Assembly (NCBI RefSeq): GCF_020085105.1
Contig: NC_058043.1
Span: 20,046,667-20,110,666, forward strand
From: Siniperca chuatsi
Lineage: Eukaryota > Chordata > Actinopteri > Centrarchiformes > Sinipercidae
Direction: 5' to 3'
Length of the DNA stretch: 64,000 nt
Shown: positions 44,788-57,300 of the stretch, piece by piece
Numbering within the stretch: the stretch's first letter is position 1
Layout of the letters: the number at the start of each line of letters is the position of its first letter
Notes under the pieces: model-generated
Databases searched by the model: none
What the model saw: the letters and a program-made list of their open reading frames with translations, nothing else
Told to the model about the DNA's origin: nothing
Translations under genes and position numbers: made by a program

Positions 44788-47700
44788 ATGCAAGCTGGTG
44801 ACCCTGTGGTTGGCGCACCGATGGCAGTAGCTGGTGCTCAGAGTCGGTCGGAGGACGAAGAGTCACTCGGTGTAAAAGATGTGAAAAGGACAGCAACACA
44901 AGCATTTGGCAGTGGTGTCCCCAAACGCAGAAGTTCCTCCAGGTTTGAGTTATACTTATGCAGTATTCTAGCTGTATACTAGAATAATCAATGCATTTTG
45001 TTGTAAACATAGATGTGTTGTTTAATGCTGCTACAGATAATTTATGTTGTTTTTCAGTGGTGCATCTGCAAATGTTTAAAGAATTGCTGTATACATTCCT
45101 TAGGTCAATAAAGAGGAAGAAGTTTGACGATGAGCTGGTGGAGAGCAGTCTCGTGAAGTCGTCCAGTAGAGTCAAAGGCCCTCCTGTCATAGAGCCTGTC
45201 CGCTGTTCAGGAAGTGAACCTTCATCTAGCGAGAAAAAAAAGGTACATCAGACCATAGACTCCACAGATTCTTGGAGGATCTCATGGCAAGGATGATACG
45301 CTTACATAGATTTGATGGATATTTTTGTGTGACTGTGTGTCAGGTGACAAAATCAGGAACTGCTCTCACACCGCCTCTCACCATGGTAGTAAACCCTGCA
45401 CCCATCACTAAAAGAGTAAAGAAAAGCAAGCAGCCTCTACATATTACTAAAGACTTGGGACGATGGAAACCCACTGATGACCTGCTACTTATAAATGCAG
45501 TGTTGCAGGTGAGTATAGTATAAAAGTTAATCATTGTCCAAAAGGGTGGATAATGTTGAGGAATTAATGTTACAGATTTATACGACTCTGTTTGTCAGTT
45601 TATGATCTAATGAGTCTGTATTTGTCACTAGACCACAGACCTAACCTCAGTTCATTTGGGGGTCAAGTTCAGCTGTCGTTTCACATTGCGGGAAATTAAA
45701 GAGAGGTGGTACGCTCTCCTCTACGATCCTGTCATCTCAAAGTAAGAGACATACCCGGCAGCAGCTTTACCTTCCCCTTCAAGTTTCTATATTAGTTACC
45801 TATTTAAAAGCAAATTAAATTCTCTGTTGTTCCTCTGTTTTAGACTGGCATGGCAGGCCATGCGTCAGCTTCACCCAGAAGCCATTGCAGCAATCCAAAG
45901 CAAAGCTCTCTTCAGTCAGGCTGAGGAGGCACTGCTGGCTAAGATTGGTTCAGTAAGGGAAACTGTTACTTTAGGAACATTTCACTGTTGTAGTAAAATA
46001 AACTAACATACACTAACAAAATATCTAAGAGTCTGATTTGTTTAAATTTACCAGTCTAATATGATTAAGAGTTTAATGCAATTTTAAAAAATGCTGTTGA
46101 ACTATTTTTTTATTTTATTTTTTTTTTTTTAAATCCAGCTCATGGCATACGGCATACTTTTAAAATGTACACATTTGACTGCTGTATTCAGAAGTGGTTT
46201 TGTATTACGTTTGTCATTAAACAGACCAGTCAGCCCAAACTGGACGTGTTCCAGGAGCTTCTGAGCAAACACCCCGGTGTATTTCACCCATCTCGCACCC
46301 CCAAGAGCCTGCTGGTGCACTGGCAGCTGCTAAAGCAGTACTACCTACTGGATGACCAGAGTGGTAAGTTGAGTTCCCTACACATTTATACCAGTATAAC
46401 TTCAAAGCATTTAGTAATTTATTTTGTTTTAGTTGCAAATTTGGGGGGGGGGGTTACTCAGATGCACATCAAATTATGAGTCTTCCATGACAGCAGTATG
46501 TCTATTTGAGATTTGGAAAAAATTTAAGTATGTGAGCCTTTTTTATTGTGATATATATGGGAACCCTGGCTGTTGTGATGACTGTAACAGTTCTGTATGT
46601 AATTGTCTTATTGGTTTTGATTGTGTGTTGCAGTCCAGCCTCTCCCTAAAGGCGACCAGGTCCTCAACTTCTCTGATGCTGAGCAGATGGTCGATGATGT
46701 AAAGTTAAAGTAAGACAGTCTTTCATTTTGCAGTATTCATCTAATGTTTGTGTTGCTGATGAGAAAGTATTTTCTTGCTTAAGTATTGTCCTTAAATTTT
46801 CGACGCTGATGGGTTTCTTTTTTTTTTTTTTTTCCACACAGGGAGAGCAGAGATGAGGTGTTGGAACATGGTAAGAAATTGAATTATGAAGAAACAAAAT
46901 TCATTTTGCACAGCATAAGTTAGATCATGTACCTTGTGAATGGAGAGTGAAGCTTCATTACTTGAAGCTTGTTATAAGGAAGTGCAGTAGTTTATTATAA
47001 TTAGAAAATGTCCGTTTCCCATTGCCTGATATTAAAATGTCCTAATGGATTTGTTGTCTCTGTATAACATGGATGTAACTCTTTGATCGTCTTGATATTG
47101 TTTACATAAACTTTTTCGCTCCTGGTTTACTTTCGTCTTCCCTTTCAGAGCTGATGATTTCCGATCGTCACCAGAAAAGGGAGATCAGACAATTAGAGCA
47201 GGAGTTGCCTCGTTGGCAGGTGCTCGTGGACAGTATCACAGGTATGTTAACTTTCACTCACCAAGCACCAGCAGATGGCTTTTATGGGTGGTTCCAGGTA
47301 TATTTGTTTTGAGAAATCCAGGTTGATGGAACTCGTTTGTGTTCACATGTGTTTGGGTCACCAGGGATGAGCATGCCTGACTTTGACAACCAGACGCTAG
47401 CAGCATTACGAGGAAGAATGGTTCGCTACCTCATGAGATCTCGAGAGGTAAGAAAATCTTTCAGAAATGGTTGTTACAGAGAAGCAAATGGAAGGAAACC
47501 GTTAAAAGGAATTTTTACTATGATGCTAATTATCTTTTTATTCATGTTGACACAGATTACGTTGGGCAGGGCGACCAAGGACAAACCCATAGATGTAGAT
47601 CTATCACTAGAGGGACCTGCCTGGAAAATATCAAGAAAACAAGGTGAATTAACTCGTACATTGTCAGGCAGTAACGTGACATGTTGCACTGTCAGTCACC

Positions 47701-48615
47701 TCATTTGTATTTGTCCAAGACGAGTGCTGAGCATGAACATAAATGTGACACTTGAGTTATCCACGCTTGTGTAAAGTAAGGGTGGATGTTGCTCCTGAAA
47801 AACTAAATATAACTCGTCTCCACTGCAGGAACCTTTTTTTAGCAACTCAAGAACCCTAATTGTGTTTTCGACCAGAACCAAGGTCTAGATTTTTCTTCTG
47901 CTGTAGTTCCTGACCCCCAAAAGGTCCCTGCTCTGGCAGTAGTACTCTCCACCATTTTGGTCAGGGGGAAAATACATTTATTGTGCTTTGTTTCATCTTA
48001 AAATAACAGCTAAGCTGCTTGGCCTCAACCAGTCATAGAAACAAAATCTGTGAAGTTTTCATAAATTATAGTGTCGCAATCATGCAGAATTTGTACAGCA
48101 AGAAGTTTGCATCTCAAAAGGTCAATATAATAATAGTTTTGAATCGACAATTGATATTATACCAGTATATTGATTTATTCTCATGTTAAAGCAGCAGTTG
48201 ATACCCTTTGATATTGCTGAAAGTAACTAAACTACCAATTATCACTCTCATCTTGATGTATTTTTTAAATGAATGGTAATCATATACAGGAATTATTAAA
48301 CTGAAGAATAATGGAGACTTCTTCATTGCCAATGAGGGCAGACGACCCATCTACATAGATGGCAGACCAGTCCTGTCGGGCAACAAGTGGAAACTCAACA
48401 ACAACTCAGTGGTGGAGGTGCGTGAGGAGTGTCAACCAAGTTGTATACGATTCAGATTGAACCACCTTGATATACGTGAGTGGGACTGCGTGAGACATGG
48501 TCCTAACATGCTGTATCTGTCTCTTCAGATCGCAGGTCTTCGCTTTGTGTTTCTAATTAATCTGGAACTCATCTCACTAATAAAAGCTGAAGCAGCCAAG
48601 ATGACACAGCAGTGA
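44788..48615 (+). CDS. mcrs1: mcrs1, microspherule protein 1 (MSP58)
   Basis: Thirteen coding exons: 44788-44942, 45104-45242, 45344-45508, 45632-45741, 45844-45952, 46225-46363, 46634-46709, 46842-46870, 47149-47241, 47365-47447, 47556-47643, 48290-48417 and 48529-48615. This gives 466 aa (human 462). It is a nuclear/nucleolar FHA protein of the NSL and INO80 complexes. Landmarks: a SRSEDEESLG N-terminus, basic KRKKFDDELVESS and KRVKKSKQPL segments, the conserved DLGRWKPTDDLLLINAVLQ region, a coiled coil near residues 307-338, and the FHA domain near 367-445 (KLKNNGDFFIANEGRRPIY). The start at 44788 directly follows a cag and may be the first base of its exon. An in-frame ATG at 44743 would add 15 residues. 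Exon 8 is only 29 nt. Confidence 0.95.
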
Positions 48616-48949
48616 ATGTCAGCCATCCAGCAGAGGAGTGAACATGCAGGACATACTGGCAGGCGAATGGATCCACTGTTGTCCAACAGTGGTTAACAGT
48701 TTTTCTCATGAAGCACAGCAGTGCTACTACGAATCAGACAGGCAACAGCCATGTTAACATGAAATGTGAACTTTAAACAGACTACAGCTAAATGCTGGAG
48801 AACAGTTGTAACAGGTTTGACTTGTTCAGGTTTTACTTGTTGTTCAGACATTTTCCATGTTGTAATGTAGACACTCTCATGGTAGAGCCTTGTTTTTCCA
48901 ATTTTTCAGAATATTGTATTTAAATTCTGTAGTAAAGCTTTTTCAAAAT

Positions 48950-48955
48950 ATTAAA
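48950..48955 (+). terminator. mcrs1 polyadenylation signal (ATTAAA)
   Basis: ATTAAA about 335 bases after the mcrs1 stop, in an AT-rich 3' UTR. This is the only good hexamer in that interval. Confidence 0.55.
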
Positions 48956-48959
48956 CTTG

Positions 48960-51900
48960 TATACACGATGTTCTCAAGTTCTCTTTAGAGTCCAATATAC
49001 TGTTGAAACAAAGTTTTACATATTAATGAACAGCTGTACTGTGAGAAACACATCCTGCATAGGGGAGGGATTCTGTCCTCTATTTTGCTGTACACAAGTA
49101 GTTAATACAATAATAATACAATAACAATAATGAAAATACACTGAATAATCTGCACTCATGGAGATATCAGAAAAGGAGACAGCTTATCTGTGGCCCAAAT
49201 CTTTCGCCGTCTGATTTTTTTTTTTTTTTTTTATACGCTATGAAATGTTTTTCCATATTTTGTTTTACTCGAATGTTTGAACAATTACAAATCAGAAAAT
49301 AGTAACAGAAAACGGTATGCCTCAGACACTTGAAGTAAAACACCACTTTATTGTATCTCGACCACAGAGCACCAGTCAAATCAGCATACAGTCAAATCTA
49401 GAAAATATTGAAGCATCAGCTATATGGTATTTTGAAAAGATTAAATAGGTCACTTTGTTATCAAGCTGGGGATGGGGGAGATTATGGGTGGGAAACATGC
49501 ATATTTATGTCTATTTCTGATTTTCTCTAATAGGTTTTCAGTGTCAAACACTAACATAATCACTCTAGGTTGAAATATTCAGAACTGTTGGTAAAAACCA
49601 GGGTTGCAAAGTGCTTAAGAGTGACTGAAGCAAACACACAAAAAAGATAATGCAAATAATTTGAATAAACATTTAATATTTAAATCAAAGACAAGCAAGA
49701 ATTGTTAAGAGAATAACTGCTTAGATTGCAAACGTTTATTGTTGCAGTGTGATTATGTACCAACAGGTGGTGCTAGAGAGCCCAGTAGTGACAGACAACA
49801 AGGATGTTCTAGGTTTACTATGCACATATAAGTGACCGGGTTTGCATACTGTGGCAATTGAAGCAAATACTCAGCATGTTCTGCCTAGGACTGTTTCCTC
49901 TTTCTCTTGGGTCAATGAGCGAACTACTCTTCTGAGATTTGTTTGTAATTGTTCTGGTCAGGCTGAAGTATTGATCACCTATCTCAGCGCAGTTGGTTAC
50001 ACAGATTAAAAACTACAAAAGTCCATATAAGAAGATGTGCAAATTACACTTGGGTACAACATCATTCAAAAACAAATATGGCATCAAACTTAAATTTTCC
50101 ACCTAAAGGGAACTCCACAACAAGTCTTTATGACATTTATGACTAAAGTATCTTCATGAAGTACAGTCCTAATACATTAACAGACATTAACACCCACCTG
50201 CATACCATTACTATTAAACAAATATGTATATAAGGTGTGTGTAAAGTTTGACTGTGGCGTGGTTGTTGGTTTTCTTTATGTGTGGGAATGTCAATTACCT
50301 GTGAGTGTAAGGAATTCTTTTGTCTATGAAATGTTTCAATGATCAACATGATGTTTCATGTTCACAAAGTGTACTTCACTGACATGAAGGTGTCAGAGGG
50401 CAGTAAGGACACTGGGCAACCTAAACAGCCAGAGAAATGACCTGGATAACTGCATGTATCATTACCACAATACATAAGACCATACTTTTTACTGTTAAGC
50501 TTCATAAGGGCGTGTGTAAAAGAAACACCAGGGAGGTTAGAAATAGTGTCATCAAAACACAGACAGTACAGTCCAGTGATTCTGTTGTTGCCATAGCAAC
50601 TCAATGCGAACTCAATATGTGCCACCGGTTATGGTTTGATTGGATTCCCCAAACATGGCATGGCTCACACTGACAAAGTTTAAACAAGGGAAGCAGACGA
50701 CCCTCAGACACATTTTACAAAACAGTGGTCAAATCCAAACATTACACTTCTGAAATATTCTGCTTCTCAAACATAAAAAAAAAGAGAAGAAGCAAACCGT
50801 GGTGCTGAAGTTTGAACTGAATTTGCAGTGTTCCTGTGAATGTCTAGTCTGGTCTCTGATATGCTGGTGTTGCTGACAGAGGCACGGGTGAACCTTGGGA
50901 GCTTGAGTGTGAAATATCTTCAAGATGTGAAATTCTGCCTGTGTTTCTTCCTCTTCAACAGTAATTACTTTGTAGATTTTAGTTAAAGGTGCATTGTGTA
51001 ACATTTTAACATTAATAAATCATTACTGCAGTAATTTAAAAAAAAAAAGGAATATTTACTGTAAAAAAAATAAAAACACTATTACCAAGAAGACTGGCTA
51101 GCTGCATTATACAGCTGGTGTGACTAGGGTGGATTTGCTTTATGACACAAACCAGTAAGGAAACATTGTTTACTGGTGGAAATGGGGCAAAGGGATACTG
51201 AGTTTCTCACAAAAAATGCAGCTGGAAACAAAAGGTTTGAACCTCTTTGGGAAAGCAAAATAGAAAAGAAATGCACATGTGGTGATGCCTGAGAAGGAGA
51301 ACATTTAATAGAAAGCAATGGGGTTTATAGGAAATGTGGTTTTAATTTTGAGAAACAGTGTAAGATAGAGTCTTATCAATCATTAAGCTCAAATAGGCTT
51401 ATTCTTTCCTTTCCTTTCTTTTCCAAAAGCAAAACTGTAGTGATAACAGTGTAGTTTATTATGGTTATTATGGTTGAAAAATAAATGCTGGATCATGTCT
51501 GTATTAACCTGCTGGCCAGCCCTGGGGCAAACATGTACCGTGGTTCACAGGTTGTGAAAAGAATCCCTTTGGCCATTGTTTACCCTTTGTATTTGGAAAC
51601 AACTGATTTTGTTCCAGATACTTTGCAGCCCTTTTCCTGAAAGTGGACAAAAGGCTTATAAATGATCTAAAGCTTTAGTGAACGATTTGTTAACATTAAT
51701 AAAGTCATTAGTTACAACTTGAGAAAGGGTGCCTCTGTAGGAAGTGGTACCAAGGCATTTATTGGGTTTCAGTGTGTTTGATAGATTTGCAGTAGCCAGT
51801 GTTCATCCATAAATGAATTACTTCTCCTAAGAAACTACTGAAGCACCCCGACCAAACGGTTGTTTTCAACGTGTTAAAGTCTCATTGATCCTGATTATTT

Positions 51901-51990
51901 TAGGCGGGTGATATGCTTGCCTCGCCTGTTCTGTGGAGAGCCTTTGGGTGGTTGCCACATGACGAGGCAGAGTTTAACAAGTACTAGTTG
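48960..51990. other. mcrs1-suox intergenic region
   Basis: No supported gene. AT-rich DNA with short homopolymers (T run near 49217-49232, A runs near 51037-51070). A TTAAAGGTGCATTGTG sequence at 50986 resembles one end of a TTAA-type MITE, but I found no matching other end. Short frames on both strands have no recognisable motifs. Confidence 0.45.
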
Positions 51991-51999
51991 TCTTGAACG

Positions 52000-52106
52000 C
52001 CCCTCGGTCGCTGTTCGTGTCAGGTCGCAGAGCTGTGCAGCGCAGCGTTAGTTGTTTCGGGTTCACAGCTTGGACAGCATACAGGCAGGAGACGGACACA
52101 GAAGGA
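52000..52106 (+). other. Candidate non-coding first exon of suox
   Basis: A GC/CpG-rich island in AT-rich surroundings ends in aagga/gtgagt, a consensus donor (exon end at 52106). The first coding exon of suox has an acceptor ending at 54299, 12 bases before the ATG, so an upstream exon is required. This is the best candidate. The start of the exon is not determined. Confidence 0.4.
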
Positions 52107-54311
52107 GTGAGTAGTTTGGTTTCGTTTAGATGAACAAACAGAAAATAATACGAACGTTTATGAACATATGTGAATGAGTGGATGAAGTCGGACAGGCTGG
52201 GTATCAGTTGCAAGCCTGCTAACTTGAGTGTTAGCTAAGTTAGCCGTGAGGATGAGGATGATGGTGACGCGCTGTCAGATTTAACGTTACATTTCTTCTT
52301 CAAGCGTTAAAGCCTAACGTTTCGTTCAAATTGACTGTTGCGTGATTTGTCAGTGGTTTAATGGACATGTGTCCCCCAGATCCTACAAGGTTACTACACC
52401 TGGAGCACACTCCTAACATTTGTACATTTTGTACACCAAATAAGTTGCAGATGTTGTCAAAGTGTCTTCAGAAAACATTACATTAAAATGCTGAATGCGA
52501 GCGAGTTTTATTTGTAATGTTACAGCTGTGACAAAGACAAGGAATTAACTGCTTTTTGTAGAGGTAAGTCGTTGTTTGTTGCTTATGTAACTGAAATGTA
52601 ATTTTTAAAAATGAGGGATCACTGCGACTTTTTTGTTTACAGGAGAATTACTCCTGCATAGATTTATTTGAGTAAGGCAAATTGAGGTAATGACACTGTT
52701 TTAATTCAGCTATGGTAACATATGGCTCCATAGCTCTACATTAGCATTACTGTTCAGAAAGAGCAGTTGTTTCTCTTACTAAAAATGTAGTGAGACCATA
52801 AAAACAGTAGAAGATATATTTTACCCTTGGAGTTTAAGTAGCACACTTCTGGCTGCTGGCAGGTATGCTGCCTAGGTGAAAGCTGGTTGAAGATAACCCA
52901 GAGTAATCTTAATGGCCACTGTTGATAGGGATAAGACAGGTGTCACAGATTGGTAAAGCAGAGCTCCTACATATGCTATCTGTCATTTTATGTGTGACCT
53001 GTAATGGGGTTTTATTTATTTTTTTACAACACAGTAATTAAATGTTCTTTTCCAGGGAATATTTGGTCAGATGCTACAGTTAACAGTGAGAGCTTTAAAC
53101 TTTATCCTTCCAGTTAGTCAGTAACAGATCTTTCCTCATAAAGCAGCCCTACCCAAAGATGTTTTCTAATGGTTAGAGACATTTGTAAAGGTATTGTCAA
53201 CAGAAGAAGATGAAGTCTTGTTAAATTACAGTTCCTAAGTAATGGTAATATGTTTCCATTAGTTTCGTAATTGTATGCAGGACAAACTGTCTGTGTTTAC
53301 TATAACTAAAATTTCTGTGGTTAGAGAAGAGTGAAGTGAAGCCGCTGCAACCGAGCTGGTTGGCTGCTTTTGAAGATTGAAGTAACTGCTGGTTGGTCAG
53401 TTCAGTAGGAGTTGAATGGTTTAAAGGTTCAATTGGTCAACTTAACAGGAACGCATGTTGGCTGTAAAGAGAGAGCAGGTTTGGTGATCTATACTGGAAA
53501 AGCACTGTATATTGTGTACATAGCCTTCAGGTAAACAAACATCATGCACACAACAGCACATTTGTTTTTAACCAGCTCTTCCATGTTAGGCTTCACTGAC
53601 AAAACCTGTATTCAGTAGGACTGTTACAGGTCTTTGCAAGCTAATCTTAACTTGTGCAATTTGCATATTCCCCTAGTCAGACCTAGTGTACATTCTGATT
53701 CAGTGCTCATTTTAAACACCTTAGAAAGGCCCATTGTCATAGGCATATGAAGCTGCTGCTGCTTTAACAGTTATGTACAGTGATCTGGATTGGAAAACAA
53801 ACATTAGCCGCCAGCCAAATGCTGTTATGTTTTTGCTGTGGGTTTGTCTGGGACCCCCAAGGGGTCAAAAAGGTCAATTGGAAGGGCATCAAGATGATTA
53901 ACTGGATAAGAAAGAGGAAAAATGGAACACATTTTAAGACTTCTGTAACCTTTGCTCTTTTCTTGTGAAAAGTTGTAAAGTTGTTCCTCTTTAGGCCTCT
54001 AGAAATGACTCAAATGAAGCAATCTGAGGAGCAAAGATTAGTCTTGGGTTGAACTGTTCCCAGCTCAGATATAGCATACCTGTTAGCAGGGCAGTACAGA
54101 ATTATGTTTAGTCACAGACTGCTTGGCAAAAGAAAAAATAAATAATTTGAACTCCACCGTTTGTATTAATTACGCTGTGGTTTTTGTGTTATATTTCAAA
54201 TTAATGGAACTTTAATAACTTTATAGAAATCCAGACTTTCTTTGCAAGATGCTATGTGTTGTTTCACTGTGAAATTACTTTTTACCTCTCAACTCCCAGA
54301 ACATCAGTGCA

Positions 54312-57300
54312 ATGCTGCTTCTCAGACGCTGCCACAGCCTGACTCAGTTTGGCCCTCTCAACACTCAAAGGTACAGTACTGTAGCAAAATGGCCATTTGT
54401 CACAGGTAATATACCTTTGCCCCTTGAGGCAAATTTGTGATATCTGTCTATATAAATAAAGTTTACTTGACTACCTGGCATTTTCTCAGCCTGCCACTGA
54501 CAGAGCAGTTAAATTTTGTCCGGTCTGAGCTCCACCCAGTCAAAGGTCTCCCTTTAATGAAGGATACTAAAACGGACAACTCAAGCTGTGCTTAAGCAAA
54601 TTAATTGGATTGTCGCATTTTTCTATGACATTTTTGTAAACAGCATAACCTGAGTAGTGCTCTTCATCCCCTTTTTGTCTGTTATTTTACACTTTGTGAA
54701 TACACCATTATTGTATAGTTATTCCTAAACATACAGGTTTACTTGAGGCCTTGTGAGCTCAACTTGATGTATATAAAAGTGACATTTAGATTTTTTAAAT
54801 GTCATAGGCATCAAGTGGCACCTGCCGTGGCATCGTGTGCAGTTCGTCTCTGGAGCAGCAGCAGTGAGGACAAGAGATCTTACCAGCGTGCCTACGGTCC
54901 CACCTGGAGACATGCACTGGCAGGACTGCTGACTGGTACTGGGGCTGTACTGGCTTATGGCCTCCACCACCACAAGGTTAGGAGGAGATAAGATCTGTAA
55001 AGACAGTCAATGTTTAATTTGCTTTTGTTGTGCCAAGGCTAAATTATGTCAGTTAAACATGTTAATAACAAAACAACAATACAAAGACATGACTTTGAGT
55101 GTGACAAGTTGTGATGGGCATTTTACATTATTGTTTACATCTTAGAGACTAAACGTGTAAGAAAACAATAATCAATAGATTAATTTAGGTGAAATGTAGT
55201 TGCAGCTCAGCAACGCGCTGGCTACACACATACGCCAGATGCTTTGTCTGAAAGGTCTGTTTCTCAAAATGGATTAAGTGTTGATCTAGAGCAGCACAGC
55301 GTAAATGAACAGTATATATTACAGTCGTAATTAAAAGTGTTGTATTATTCAGCCAGTTTAAACAGTCAGAGAAGATTAAATTTAGGAAGCGAGAATTGGA
55401 AGTGTTCCCTCTCAGTCACACCCTTTTCGAAATGTCAGCTCATGTGTTCATTTTCACTCCCAAATTTTATGTGACTCTACATGCATACACATCTTAAACT
55501 GAGCAGAATGCCTCGGCTTCTGGTGCTCAAAGTGCCAAAAAAATACATTTGAAAAACTCAGTAGCATTGTCTCTTTCCAAGAATCGTGACCCGGTTACTC
55601 CAGAGTGTTGTTCTGAATAGTTTCATGTAGGAACTATCAGTAGAAAGAAAATCGTTCCTATATGAAACTGCTCACATCAAATCTGTGGATTATCTGGGTC
55701 ATGATTTTTGGAAAGAGACATTGTATTTTTGATTTTGGGGTGAACAGTCCTTTTTAAATACCAAACTTTAACTGTGGAGTTTGTTGCACCTCAAAGTGAA
55801 GGGCAAATTAATTTCTTAAAAATCAGTATAAGATCCATCAGTGTAATGCACAGTGAGAAAACATGAACCACTCCAAGCAGCAGTGCAGCTCTCCTGTGAA
55901 TAATTAACACAGTGATGCTGCAAAATGTCTGTTTCCAGACTTTGTAGCTGCTTTTATTAGTAGACACCAGTTGTATATGTCTAAATCATGTATTTGCTTC
56001 AGTCAGAAGCTCCTACTCTCTGTACTACTGTGTTTTGTCTTTATCATTCACAAGTAATGGGAAAATTCAAAGAATGTTAAAATAATCATTAACACCTCAG
56101 GAACATGTTGCTGCTGCTTGACAAAAGCCATCTGGCTATGGAGCCAACGTGTGCTGATTGCACAACTAAGACTAAGGCCTTTCACGGTGTATCTTTCGCA
56201 GTATATTTTTGAGTGTTATATTTTCTTGCCTGAAAGCAGCAAGGAATGTGTTATATAACAGGACTGCAATAAAAATGTAAGCAGTATGCAGGTCTATCAA
56301 TGAGTAGGCCTGCTGACTCAAAAAAAAAATTAAAAATTAAAAAATATTCCTATAATATTTCTCTGATCAGTATTGTATTTATACCTTGTGACATAATCCA
56401 CATTTTAGTTTTAATGTATCATACCATATATTAACATATGCTCTGTTGTAGCTATTCAACAGTGAGTTTCTCATATTTGTCTCTAATGGTATCAATATAA
56501 TATTAAAGGACTTTCTGTGTGTGTCTGTGTGTGTGTGTGTCCTAGAGTAGGCAAAATATTTATAACACACCTACATCAGGATCAACACACTCAGCCCAGT
56601 GGTGAAGGCGTTTGCAAACAAGAGAACAGTTTACCACCGTAAGACTAGTGGCCTTATAGTGACAAATAATTACAGTTACAAAGTGATCACAGAAGAATCC
56701 AAATTACCTTTCAGTCACAGTTGCACAAAGCTAAATGTATTTTTTCAAGGTAAATATTTGCCTTCCAGATGGGATTCCTTGTTTCCAGTCTCCTTCCACT
56801 TTTTAAATGTCCGTTTTGATCACAGAAGTCTCTTCTCTCCGGTGCAGGCTGAGCAGGCAGACACCATCAGAGTGCAGACCATAGAGAAGACCTCAGCTCT
56901 TCCCATCTTCACCCAGGAAGAGGTCACCAGTCACCGCTCTCTGGAAGATGGCGTGTGGGTCACTTACAAAGGTGGTGTCTATGACATCACCGAGTTTGTG
57001 GCCATGCACCCTGGTGGGGATAAAATCTTGTTGGCAGCAGGTGGAGACCTTGAACCCTTTTGGGCGCTGTATGCTGTACACAAACAGGAACATGTGCTGG
57101 AAATCCTCTCAGAATATAAGGTGGGCCAACAAACAGATAATTTAACTCAATGACAGTAAAAGTCTGGGTAAAAAGTTGGTGTTGAAACCAAATTGCAAAA
57201 AGGGACTTCCAACGTTATCCTCAAAAACCATGAGCAAGATTAAAAAGTAAAATGTCTAGTGACTACAAGTACTTAAGTTTGTTAATAGGTCCTTTTCTGT

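Noticed and set aside
44660-45190. 176-codon minus-strand frame
   Set aside because: Antisense to the first coding exons and intron of mcrs1. No motif, and the sense frame is firmly identified.
50986-51070. TTAAAGGTGCATTGTG stretch resembling a MITE end
   Set aside because: No matching inverted end could be found downstream or upstream.
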